Program-made: the position numbers and the translations under genes | Part shown: positions 52,346 to 60,251 of the stretch, piece after piece | Numbering within the stretch: the first letter of the stretch is position 1 | Layout of the letters: the number at the start of each line of letters is the position of its first letter | Assembly (NCBI RefSeq): GCF_009930815.1 | Contig: NZ_CP022222.1 | Span: 4,630,501-4,694,500 of the forward strand | Direction: 5' to 3' | Origin: Bradyrhizobium sp. CCBAU 051011 | GTDB taxonomy: Bacteria > Pseudomonadota > Alphaproteobacteria > Rhizobiales > Xanthobacteraceae | Length of the DNA stretch: 64,000 bases | Notes under the pieces: model-generated | The model's input: only the letters and a program-made list of their open reading frames with translations | What the model was told of the DNA's origin: nothing | Database searches by the model: none

Positions 52346-53539
52346 ATGAACAAGCCCGTCCTGCCGATGTCCTCGTTGTCACTAAGGCTGCCGACGGCGG
52401 ATCGTTCGATCGAGACGTATCGCCTGGCGGCGTCGCGGACGTTTCCGGCAAAGCTCGAAGGCACGCTCAACCGCGTGGCTTTCTCGGCCGCGCACGTGGT
52501 TGCGGATCCGTTTGTCGATAACGATCCCTGGCTAAGCGCTGCCATCGATTGGGACCGGACGATTGCGTTCCGCGAGCATATCTGGGAGCTCGGCCTTGGC
52601 GTCGCCGAAGCGATGGACACCGCGCAGCGCGGCATGGGGCTGGACTGGCCGACGTCACTGGAGTTGATCCAGCGCTCGGTGAAGGCGGCCAAAGCGAAGG
52701 GCAACGCACTGGTGTTCTCCGGCGCCGGCACCGATCACCTCGCGGTGGAAGACGCGAAGTCGATCGATGACGTCATTCGTGCCTATGAAGAGCAGATCGC
52801 CGCGGTCGAGAAAGCCGGCGGCCGTATCATCCTGATGGCCTCGCGCGCGCTGGCGAAACTCGGCCGCAGCGCCGACGATTACGCCACGGTCTATAACCGT
52901 GTGCTGGGGCAAGTGCGGGAGCCCGTGATCATCCACTGGCTCGGCGACATGTTCGATCCGGCGCTCGCAGGCTATTGGGGCACCGCCGATCTCGACAAGG
53001 CGATGGATACGGCGGTCGCCATCATCAACGCCAACGCTGCCAAGGTTGACGGCGTAAAAGTCTCGCTGCTCGACAAGCAGCGCGAGATCGACATGCGCCG
53101 GCGGCTCGACAAGAACGTCAAGATGTATACCGGCGACGATTTCAATTATGCCGAATTGATCGCGGGCGACGCGCAGGGCTTTTCCCACGCGCTGCTCGGC
53201 ATCTTCGACGCCATCGCTCCCGCGGCTTCCTATGCGCTGTCGCGGCTCGCAGCCGGCGACGATGCCGGCTTCCACGACGTATTGGGGCCGACGGTGCCGC
53301 TCTCGCGCCATATCTTCCGGGCGCCGACGCGATTCTACAAAACTGGCATTGTCTTCATGGCCTATCTCAACGGCCATCAGGACCATTTCACCATGGTCGG
53401 CGGGCAGGAGAGTACGCGCTCGACGCTGCATTTGGCCGAACTGTTTCGTTTGGCCGACAAGGCCGGCCTGCTCTCCAACCCTGAACTGGCGACACGGCGC
53501 ATGAAGACGGTGCTGGCAACGCGCGGCATCGAGCCCTGA
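52346..53539 (+). CDS. DUF993 family protein (DapA-like barrel)
   Basis: 397 aa, starting 12 bp after the Gfo gene. I recognise the DUF993 family from AAIDWDRTIAFREHIWELGL, then GVAEAMDTAQRGMGLDWP and the C-terminal YLNGHQDHFTMVGGQESTRS. DUF993 is related to dihydrodipicolinate-synthase-type aldolases, but no reaction is established to my knowledge. It is regularly found beside Gfo/Idh oxidoreductases and TIM-barrel sugar isomerases, as here. An aldol or retro-aldol step is a plausible guess. Confidence 0.8.
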   Translation: MNKPVLPMSSLSLRLPTADRSIETYRLAASRTFPAKLEGTLNRVAFSAAHVVADPFVDNDPWLSAAIDWDRTIAFREHIWELGLGVAEAMDTAQRGMGLDWPTSLELIQRSVKAAKAKGNALVFSGAGTDHLAVEDAKSIDDVIRAYEEQIAAVEKAGGRIILMASRALAKLGRSADDYATVYNRVLGQVREPVIIHWLGDMFDPALAGYWGTADLDKAMDTAVAIINANAAKVDGVKVSLLDKQREIDMRRRLDKNVKMYTGDDFNYAELIAGDAQGFSHALLGIFDAIAPAASYALSRLAAGDDAGFHDVLGPTVPLSRHIFRAPTRFYKTGIVFMAYLNGHQDHFTMVGGQESTRSTLHLAELFRLADKAGLLSNPELATRRMKTVLATRGIEP

Positions 53540-54402
53540 TGCGCGATTTCTCGAGCGATCATCGCTGGCTGTCGCTGAACACGGCGACGGTACGCAAGCA
53601 GGGCGATCTCGTCGCCATCATCGACGCCTGCGCGCGGCACGGCATCCGGGCCATCGACCCCTGGCGCGACCAGGTCGCATCGGTTGGCCTCGACCGCGCG
53701 GTGCGGGCCGTCCGCGATGCCGGGCTTGAATTGTCGGGCTATTGCCGCGGCGGTATGTTCACCTCCGATGCGGCGCGCCGCGTCGAGGCGCGCGACGACA
53801 ATCGCCGCGCCATCGACGAAGCCAAGGCACTGGGCGCGCCCTGCATCGTGCTTGTTGTCGGCGGCCTGCCGCAATATTCGCGTCCGGGAAGCGCTGTTTC
53901 GAAGGATATCGCGGCGGCACGCACGCAGGTTCACGACGCCATCGCCGAAATGCTGGAATATGCGCAGCAGGCCAACATGCCGCTTGCGATCGAACCGCTG
54001 CATCCGGCCTATGCCGCCGACCGCGCCTGCGTGAACACGACCAAGCAGGCACTGGATATTTGCGACCAACTCGATCCGCAACGCACCGGCGCGCTCGGCG
54101 TGGCGCTCGACGTCTATCACATCTGGTGGGATCCGGAATTGATGTCGCAGATCGCGCGCGCCGGAAAAGATCGCCTGCTCGCGTTTCACGTCTGCGACTG
54201 GCTGGTGCCGACCAAAGACATCCTCAACGACCGCGGCATGATGGGCGACGGCGTCATCGACATCAAATCCGCGCGAGCGGCGGTCGAGGCACAGGGCTTT
54301 GCCGGTTATTCCGAGATCGAAATCTTCTCCAACGACTGGTGGGCGAGGCCGATGGACGAGGTTTTGAAGACCTGCATCGAGCGGCATCGGACGGTGGTCT
54401 AA
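53539..54402 (+). CDS. TIM-barrel sugar phosphate isomerase/epimerase-like protein
   Basis: 287 aa; ATG 53539 overlaps the preceding TGA by one base (TGATG). The AP_endonuc_2/xylose-isomerase-like fold is suggested by LSLNTATVRKQGDLVAIIDA, IEPLHPAYAADRACVN (metal-ligand Glu), ALDVYHIWWDPEL (Asp, His) and AFHVCDWLVPTKD (His), with a last glutamate in YSEIEIFSNDWW. It probably isomerises or epimerises the substrate of the neighbouring oxidoreductase. It is the last gene of the unit. Confidence 0.85.
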   Translation: MRDFSSDHRWLSLNTATVRKQGDLVAIIDACARHGIRAIDPWRDQVASVGLDRAVRAVRDAGLELSGYCRGGMFTSDAARRVEARDDNRRAIDEAKALGAPCIVLVVGGLPQYSRPGSAVSKDIAAARTQVHDAIAEMLEYAQQANMPLAIEPLHPAYAADRACVNTTKQALDICDQLDPQRTGALGVALDVYHIWWDPELMSQIARAGKDRLLAFHVCDWLVPTKDILNDRGMMGDGVIDIKSARAAVEAQGFAGYSEIEIFSNDWWARPMDEVLKTCIERHRTVV

Positions 54403-54635
54403 CGGCCGCCAATCGAAGCCTTTGTTCGCTGTCTCAATGGCGGACGGTGATGTCTCGTATGTGAACTGACACGCCTTCTGGTTGTGATAGTGTCGCGTCA
54501 AGAGACAGCGCGCGGTTCCAGATTTAACCTTTTGCGCGGCTATTTAGATTAACAAAGGGTTACCGTTGCGCCCCCGCGAACTCCGGCGCTAGCTACACCG
54601 CACGGAGAACGTCTCCGCGAGCGATGAGCGACAAC

Positions 54636-54926
54636 ATGAAAATCCTTTACGCAATTGCGACCCTCACCCTGCTTTCGACCTCGGCGCAGGCCTGGCAGAT
54701 CGTGGACCGCTGCACCCACAGCAGGTACTTTGGCAGTGTGTGCACGAGGTCTTTTATCGACGACCCGGTGCGCAACCAGGCGCAAGAGCTGGAAGACGAA
54801 AAGGCAAGGCGCGCCAGCATCGAGAAGTGGGAAGCGTTCTGCAAACCGAAGCGCACCTACGACAATGAAGGCGTGGTCCGCCTGGTCTACGCTCGCAAGG
54901 GGTGTGAGTTCGGCCGCAGCGAGTAA
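54636..54926 (+). CDS. Small exported protein with paired cysteines
   Basis: 96 aa from ATG 54636; ATG 54624 would add four residues. A signal peptide MKILYAIATLTLLSTSAQAW is clear. The mature chain has four cysteines in DRCTHSRYFGSVCTR, FCKPKR and KGCEFGRSE, which may form two disulfides in the periplasm. The last 30 residues resemble the end of the exported protein encoded at 55123. Function unknown. Confidence 0.6.
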   Translation: MKILYAIATLTLLSTSAQAWQIVDRCTHSRYFGSVCTRSFIDDPVRNQAQELEDEKARRASIEKWEAFCKPKRTYDNEGVVRLVYARKGCEFGRSE

Positions 54927-55122
54927 TTGTCCGTTTCCGCTCCTCGCATTCAGCGGGGAGCATCCCGGGCCTTTGCTCGGTGATGCCGTGGCCTTGCTGC
55001 GCCCGAAAGACAGCTAAATCTTTATCGACCAAATTGCGATCCGGTTAGTCACGCCGCTTTACGACGCCTCAATGCTTGTCGGCCATTGCTGACGTACGGC
55101 ATTTATTCAAGAGGCAGCATCA

Positions 55123-55473
55123 ATGCGCGTGTTCATCGCAATCTCGATTGTCGTCGCTTCGGTATCGTCTGTGTCCGCACAGACCGTGGATGCCGCCCAG
55201 ATCCAAGCGGCGAGGGCTGCAGCGGCCGCCTGGGCTGCGGCAAGTGCCTACGCGCCGATGTACGGCCGGCAAAGCAATTTTTACGTCGGTGGCAGCAGCA
55301 CCATGAAGATCACGCCCCGGACGGCCGAAGACTTGAAGGCCGATGAAGTCGGCCAGGCGGCATGGAATGAACGCTGTCGGCCGATCGTGGTCGAAGACCG
55401 CGAGGGGCTGCGGCGCGTGAGATATGCCGAACGGGATTGCGATCTCTCCCGCTTCAACACCGCCGGCAATTAG
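55123..55473 (+). CDS. Small exported protein, C-terminal relative of the preceding one
   Basis: 116 aa from ATG 55123, with a signal peptide ending near SSVSAQ. An alanine-rich helix (QAARAAAAAWAAASAYAPMY) follows. The C-terminal part, AAWNERCRPIVVEDREGLRR then VRYAERDCDLSRF, aligns with KWEAFCKPKRTYDNEGVVRL and VYARKGCEFGRSE of the 54636 gene: C-x-P, D-x-EG, R, YA and a second C are shared. Function unknown; probably periplasmic. Confidence 0.6.
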   Translation: MRVFIAISIVVASVSSVSAQTVDAAQIQAARAAAAAWAAASAYAPMYGRQSNFYVGGSSTMKITPRTAEDLKADEVGQAAWNERCRPIVVEDREGLRRVRYAERDCDLSRFNTAGN

Positions 55474-55514
55474 CTGCGCGCGGAATTGACCGGCGCGCTG
55501 GCTGCGCTGCATCG

Positions 55515-55982
55515 CTATCGGGCTTGGGCAAGGAAGGCGACGATTTTCTTTCTGTCGTCGCTCGATGAGAGGCCGCCGTACGGCTTCATGCTGTTGCCGG
55601 GTACGACCTCATCGGGATTTGCAATGAAGCGGTCGAGCTTCTCCTCGTCCCAGACAAAGCCAGCCTCCTTCATTGCGCCGGAAAACGCGTAATCCGGCAG
55701 CGATCCTGCTTTCCGTCCGACGATCTTGTACAGGTTGGGGCCAAGCCGATTGTCGCCCTCTCTCACCAGGTGGCAGGTTCGGCAGGCATTGTTAAACGCC
55801 TGTTGTCCTGAGGCCTCCTCCGTGCCTTGCGGCGCCTGAGGCAGGGCGGAAGGCGATGCAAGCATGTACGCCGTTCCGCTCAATGCCATTATCAGGATCA
55901 ACCGGCGCCGGTGTCGCGCACGTTTGTCTTGCCGGCTGGATGCTGGCCGGCCGAGGGGCGTAATGGAGTGCCATGGCCTCAT
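55515..55982 (-). CDS. Exported class I cytochrome c
   Basis: 155 aa from ATG 55982, whose GAGGTGATCGA ribosome site supports this long N-terminus. A basic region (KRARHRRR) leads into one hydrophobic signal or anchor segment. The heme motif CRTCH is at residues 67-71, and KPYGG following NSM gives the distal methionine. Text GPNLYKIVGRKAGSLPDYAF is typical of cytochrome c2/c552-type proteins. It carries electrons in the periplasm; its partner is unknown. Confidence 0.88.
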   Translation of the reverse strand: MRPWHSITPLGRPASSRQDKRARHRRRLILIMALSGTAYMLASPSALPQAPQGTEEASGQQAFNNACRTCHLVREGDNRLGPNLYKIVGRKAGSLPDYAFSGAMKEAGFVWDEEKLDRFIANPDEVVPGNSMKPYGGLSSSDDRKKIVAFLAQAR

Positions 55983-56027
55983 TCGATCACCTCGTTAGCC
56001 AAGGGATTGGTCAAAGTTGCGGTCACG

Positions 56028-57890
56028 TCAGGGGCTTGCGATCTGCCGCAGCGTGTTGAAGCGGGCCTTCTGTTCGCTGCCCAGCGTGGCATAGAACTTG
56101 TCCAATGCTTCCTGCACCCAATCGGCTGCCTCGATCATGGCCTTGAGCCGCTTCTCCATCGCGTCCAGCCGCCCGACCGGGGTAAGCGGCACGTCGTCCG
56201 GGCAGACAGCTTGCAGCCCTGCAACCGCCTTCTTGGTCACGTCGCTCAAGCGGTCGAGCGCTTCCTTTTGCTCGCCTGCCGGCCGTACGACAGCCTCGAT
56301 CCGTTCGATCGGCATTTGGGTGAGGCTGGATTTCGGATCGCCGCAGCCCTCGGCTTGAGCACTCGCTTGCTGCTGCGGGCGTTCGCCGAGGCTCGGACCG
56401 AGCGCGTTGAAACGTGCCTTTTGCTCGTCGTTCAGCGAATTATAGAACTTCTCAAGTGCCGGCCGTACGATGGTTATCGCGTCGAGCGTCGCTTTTACGC
56501 GGTTCGTCATCGCTCGCAAGCGGCCAGGTGGCGTCATCGCATAGGAATCGGCGCAGGATTCCTTGAACACGTCGGCCGCCTTTGCCGCAGCGGTCTTCAA
56601 TTCATCGAGCAGGGCACGCTGCTCGGGTGTCGGCCGTACCGCCCGCGTGATCTCTGCAATCGGCCAGGCGGTCACGCCCTTGCCTGGATCTCCGCACAAT
56701 TGCCGGAGAGTCTGCGGGCTCACGCTTGCGCGTCCGCGCGCTCGAGAATCGGTGATCGCCGCACCTGGTTCAGGATATCGGGCATAAGCGGAATAGGGGC
56801 TGTCCGTACCCCAGAATACCGTGTCGACGAAGTCGTCGTAAGCGTAGGCCCAATAGCCGGGGTCGTAGGCGGTGGGCCAGAACGTATATTCGAAGATGTC
56901 GGAATAGGCATAGGGCCAGAACACCGGGCCGAGCCAGGCCACAAACGCTGCGCGGTGGCCGCGCCGCCAGGCATGGCGGGGCGCCCAGCCGTTCTCCCGC
57001 GCGGTGAGCTCCGCGCGTGCTTGCAGGGCATCATTGCTGCGGAACTGCGCGGCAAACCGTCCGCGTGCGGCAGCCTGCACAGCGGCAGCAGCGGCGGATC
57101 GTTCAGCCGAAGGCGGTGGTGCCAGCCGCTGCAGGCGCGCCTGATCGCTTTGCTGCATGCGCTGTTCGCGCTGGAGCAGGCGGCTCTGTGTCTGCAGCAA
57201 CCGCTCCTGCGCGCGTTGCGCCTGGCGGCCTTCCGGCTTTTGCGACTGCAATTGCTGTACGCGCTGCTGCAGGCGATCGATGCGGCCTTGGCGCTCCGTG
57301 CTCTGGCGCGACAGCACCTCACGCTGCCGTTCCTGGACCATTTGCTGTCGCTGCTGGATGCGCTGCTGCACACGCGTTTCGATCTGTTCCGTTCGCGACG
57401 GCCGTGCCTCCGCACCGGGAGATGCGCTCGGGCGCGATGGCGCAGCGATGCGCGGCTCGGGAGCTCTCGTCATGGCCGGTCGCTGCGGCGGTGCTGCACG
57501 CTGGATTTCGGGGCGTGGCCCTGCAACGCGCGGTGCGGCCGGTCGCGGCGGTGCGGCGATACGCGGTGGAGCATGATGCGGCGCCATGGCTGGGCGCTGT
57601 GGCGCGGGAGCCGCACGGAACGCCGGCGCCGCGGGCCGCGCCATTGCCGGAGGTGCCGCAGGCCGGGCCATTGCCGGAGGTGGTGCAGGCCGGGCCATTG
57701 CCGGAGGTGGTGCCACTGGGCGAGCCATAGCCGGCGGTGGTCCCGCCGGTCGGGCCGCTGGCGCAGCCCCGCCACCTGGCCCGCCACCTTGGCCATGACC
57801 TCTGCCCTGTTGGGCGGACGAGCCGGTGCTCAACGCGATCGCGGAGACACCAAGGAAAAACACGGCAACGCGAACCCCGAGCGGAAGCAT
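56028..57890 (-). CDS. Exported proline-rich protein with two LTXXQ/Spy-like modules
   Basis: 620 aa from ATG 57890 with GAGGGAG upstream. A signal peptide ends near GSSAQQG. Residues about 35-150 are Pro/Ala-rich with a tandem PPAMARP repeat. Next comes a Gln/Arg-rich coiled-coil stretch (QQRIQQRQQMVQERQREVLS), an aromatic segment (FWPYAYSDIFEYTFWPTAYD), and two C-terminal modules ending ALEKFYNSLNDEQKARFNAL and ALDKFYATLGSEQKARFNTL. The modules match the LTXXQ (CpxP/Spy) periplasmic family. It may sense or buffer misfolded envelope proteins; this is inferred. Confidence 0.75.
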   Translation of the reverse strand: MLPLGVRVAVFFLGVSAIALSTGSSAQQGRGHGQGGGPGGGAAPAARPAGPPPAMARPVAPPPAMARPAPPPAMARPAAPPAMARPAAPAFRAAPAPQRPAMAPHHAPPRIAAPPRPAAPRVAGPRPEIQRAAPPQRPAMTRAPEPRIAAPSRPSASPGAEARPSRTEQIETRVQQRIQQRQQMVQERQREVLSRQSTERQGRIDRLQQRVQQLQSQKPEGRQAQRAQERLLQTQSRLLQREQRMQQSDQARLQRLAPPPSAERSAAAAAVQAAARGRFAAQFRSNDALQARAELTARENGWAPRHAWRRGHRAAFVAWLGPVFWPYAYSDIFEYTFWPTAYDPGYWAYAYDDFVDTVFWGTDSPYSAYARYPEPGAAITDSRARGRASVSPQTLRQLCGDPGKGVTAWPIAEITRAVRPTPEQRALLDELKTAAAKAADVFKESCADSYAMTPPGRLRAMTNRVKATLDAITIVRPALEKFYNSLNDEQKARFNALGPSLGERPQQQASAQAEGCGDPKSSLTQMPIERIEAVVRPAGEQKEALDRLSDVTKKAVAGLQAVCPDDVPLTPVGRLDAMEKRLKAMIEAADWVQEALDKFYATLGSEQKARFNTLRQIASP

Positions 57891-57970
57891 GGTCGCAACT
57901 CCCTCGTGCTTCGTCGCCCGCAAAGCTAACGCGCATGCGTAGGAATCGTTCGCTAGGAGCCTATGACTTA

Positions 57971-58004
57971 TTTTGCGATCTTGTGACTTTTGCGATCTTG
58001 TGAC
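57971..58004. repeat. Perfect 17-bp tandem direct repeat
   Basis: TTTTGCGATCTTGTGAC occurs twice back to back (57971-57987 and 57988-58004) in the 134-bp gap between the P450 and the LTXXQ gene, about 80 bp upstream of the latter's start. It could be a paired regulator site or a recent slippage product. Confidence 0.6.
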
Positions 58005-58024
58005 GCGGGAGCGGCGCTATAGCC

Positions 58025-59245
58025 TTAGCCGACCGTGCAGGGCACGCTCAGAAATCCGCGGAATCTCACCCGGCCGCCGCGGACCGGTTCGCCGTCGAGC
58101 GCATAATCCGGAAAGCGCGCGAGGAAACGCGAGATCGCAATCGCGCCCTCGAGCCGCGCCAGCGCCATCCCGGCGCATTGATGCGCGCCGGTGCCGAAGG
58201 CGAGATGCCGGTTCGGCGCGCGGCTGACATCAAGACGTTCGGGGTCGGCGAACTGCGCGGGATCACGGTTGGCCGCGCCGATGCACAGCGTCACCGGCGT
58301 GCCCGGTGGCATCTTGATGCCGCCGAGCTCGAACGGCTCGACTGTCATGCGGTTGCCGAGCTGGTTGGAGCTCTCGAACCGCAGCATTTCCTCGACCGCG
58401 GTCTTGATCAGCGACGGGTCCTCGATCAATCGTCGCTTCTCGCCGGCGTGCTGCAGCAGCGCCACCAGCCCGTTGCCGATCAGGTTGGTGGTGGTCTCGT
58501 GGCCGGCATTGAGCAGGAAGATGCAGTTGTGCAGCAGCTCCTTTTCGGTGAGCCGCTCGCCATTGTCTTCGCCCTGGATGAGCCGGGTCAGCACATCGCG
58601 GTCGGGATTGCCGGGCTTTGCCCGCCGCCGTGCCACCAGTACTTCCAGATAGGCAAGAAAATCCTTCACCGCCTTGTTGCCGCGGGCGAAAGCATCCGGG
58701 CCGATAACCGGCTCCAGCGCGCCGAGGATGGCGAGCGACCAATCGCGCAAGGGGCCGCGCTCCTCCTGCGGAACGTCGAGCAGATTGCCGATCACCTCGA
58801 TCGGAATCGCGGTCGCAAAATCCTCGATCAGATCGACCTTGCTTTTGGCCGCGATGGTGTCGAGCAGCCGGTCTACCAGCCTGACCAGATCTGGCTCCAT
58901 GCCGGCAATCGCGCGTGGCGACAGCGCGCCCATGATGAGGCGGCGGACGCGGGTGTGGGCAGGAGGATCGTTGAAGACGAGGCTGGTGGTGTGGTGCTCG
59001 TAGAGCAGGGAGTCGCCGTACTTCGGCGAGAACTCCTTCTTCTTGTCCGACGAGAACGCCTTGGTGTTCTTGTAGGCCGTGACCAGATCGTCGTAGCGGG
59101 TCAGGAAATACGAGCCGTTCGGCAGCCGCTTGACCGGCTCGTTCTCTCGCAGCGCGCGATAGGTCGGGTAGGGGTCCACGTAGAACTCCGGCGTCAGCTT
59201 TTCGAGGTCGAAGGTCGCCGCCAGTTCGCGCGCATTCAGGTTCAT
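58025..59245 (-). CDS. Cytochrome P450
   Basis: 406 aa from ATG 59245. The heme-binding motif FGTGAHQCAG is complete, with the ligand near Cys357. The I-helix oxygen-activation motif is AGHETTTN and the K-helix ExxR is in EEMLRFES. It belongs with soluble bacterial P450s that hydroxylate small molecules and receive electrons from a ferredoxin and reductase. No ferredoxin is adjacent; the flavoprotein at 40235 is a possible reductase. The substrate is unknown. It is divergent from the TetR/RND genes. Confidence 0.92.
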   Translation of the reverse strand: MNLNARELAATFDLEKLTPEFYVDPYPTYRALRENEPVKRLPNGSYFLTRYDDLVTAYKNTKAFSSDKKKEFSPKYGDSLLYEHHTTSLVFNDPPAHTRVRRLIMGALSPRAIAGMEPDLVRLVDRLLDTIAAKSKVDLIEDFATAIPIEVIGNLLDVPQEERGPLRDWSLAILGALEPVIGPDAFARGNKAVKDFLAYLEVLVARRRAKPGNPDRDVLTRLIQGEDNGERLTEKELLHNCIFLLNAGHETTTNLIGNGLVALLQHAGEKRRLIEDPSLIKTAVEEMLRFESSNQLGNRMTVEPFELGGIKMPPGTPVTLCIGAANRDPAQFADPERLDVSRAPNRHLAFGTGAHQCAGMALARLEGAIAISRFLARFPDYALDGEPVRGGRVRFRGFLSVPCTVG

Positions 59246-59512
59246 GGCTCGCCATACCCTTTTGGGAGGTCGGGACAAATCGGCAAATTAGTCGCATGTG
59301 CAACTATCTTAGTTGCCGTTGCAGGGGCGTCAAGCGGGCGCGCTGCTGCCAACCGGGCGTCTCCGCGGCTCGCTTGGGTTGCGGCCCATCCGGAATGAGC
59401 CGGAAGGGTGCGCGTCGAATTCCGGGAAAAAATCGTGGCTGAACAAGGTGATGAGGCTGTGTCTTTGACGCCACCCCGGGACAGAATCCGCTTGGTGCGC
59501 TGCAATAGATCC

Positions 59513-59542
59513 TTGACTTCGTCAAGGTGAGTGATTACTCAC
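59513..59542. promoter_or_regulatory. Operator region of the TetR/RND operon
   Basis: Two adjacent palindromes lie just before the TetR ATG: TTGAC-TTC-GTCAA (59513-59525) and GTGAGTGATTACTCAC (59527-59542). The second has 7 of 8 matched arm bases. Their place directly upstream of a TetR gene and an efflux operon is typical of autorepression. Confidence 0.55.
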
Positions 59543-59548
59543 GCCCTC

Positions 59549-60250
59549 ATGTCCACCCTGCGTATGACCAGTGACTTGCGGCGCCAATTGATCCTGAGCG
59601 CTGCCAAGCGATGCTTCGCCCGTAACGGCTTTGCCGGCACCACGACCAAGAGCGTGGCGGCCGCCGCGGCTATTTCGGAAGGGCTGTTGTTCAAGCACTT
59701 CCCGTCCAAGGCCGCGCTCTATGCCGAAATTCTCGCCGAAGAATGCGAGGCCGATCCGGATTTCGCGCACCTGCTCGGCCAGGAGCCTTCCACTGCCACA
59801 CTGGTCGAACTGGTCAAGGGCATGGTTGACCATTTCATCGAGGTATCGAACGGAGAGGACCAGGAAGAGGCGCAGCGGCTGCGGCTGATGACGACCAGCC
59901 ATCTCGACGACGGCGAGTTCGCGCGCCTGCTCTACGACAAGATCAGCGGCCTGATCGGGCCGGTATTCACCGCATCGATCGAAAGTGCGGTCGCGTCTGG
60001 CGATGCGGCGCGGATCGGCAGCGATCCGCTCAACCTGTTCTGGTTCGCGCATCACACCGTGCTGATGGCGGCGCTGACGCGGCTTCCGGCCGTGCCCTGT
60101 CTTTCCTACGGCAACGCCGCCGATCTCGAGCGGCAACTTAGTCAATTCATCCTGCGCGGCATCGGACTTACCGAGGCCGCAATTGCTTCTCATCTGGACA
60201 GCGGGCTGTCACCGAATTCGGGACAATCGGTAACTGCGGAAAGTGCATGA
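59549..60250 (+). CDS. TetR-family repressor of an RND pump
   Basis: 233 aa from ATG 59549; a GTG at 59531 would place the operator palindrome inside the gene. The helix-turn-helix is LILSAAKRCFARNGFAGTTT then SVAAAAAISEGLLFKHFPSK. The long ligand domain includes FAHLLGQEPSTATLVELVKG and LFWFAHHTVLMAALTRLPAV. The stop codon lies two bases before the adaptor ATG, so regulator, adaptor and transporter form one operon. It probably represses that operon until an effector binds. Confidence 0.85.
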   Translation: MSTLRMTSDLRRQLILSAAKRCFARNGFAGTTTKSVAAAAAISEGLLFKHFPSKAALYAEILAEECEADPDFAHLLGQEPSTATLVELVKGMVDHFIEVSNGEDQEEAQRLRLMTTSHLDDGEFARLLYDKISGLIGPVFTASIESAVASGDAARIGSDPLNLFWFAHHTVLMAALTRLPAVPCLSYGNAADLERQLSQFILRGIGLTEAAIASHLDSGLSPNSGQSVTAESA

Positions 60251-60251
60251 C

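Noticed and set aside
55827..57929. 700-codon plus-strand frame opposite the LTXXQ gene
   Set aside because: It crosses the cytochrome c promoter region and has Arg/Ala-rich text; the minus strand has signal peptide, repeats and LTXXQ motifs.
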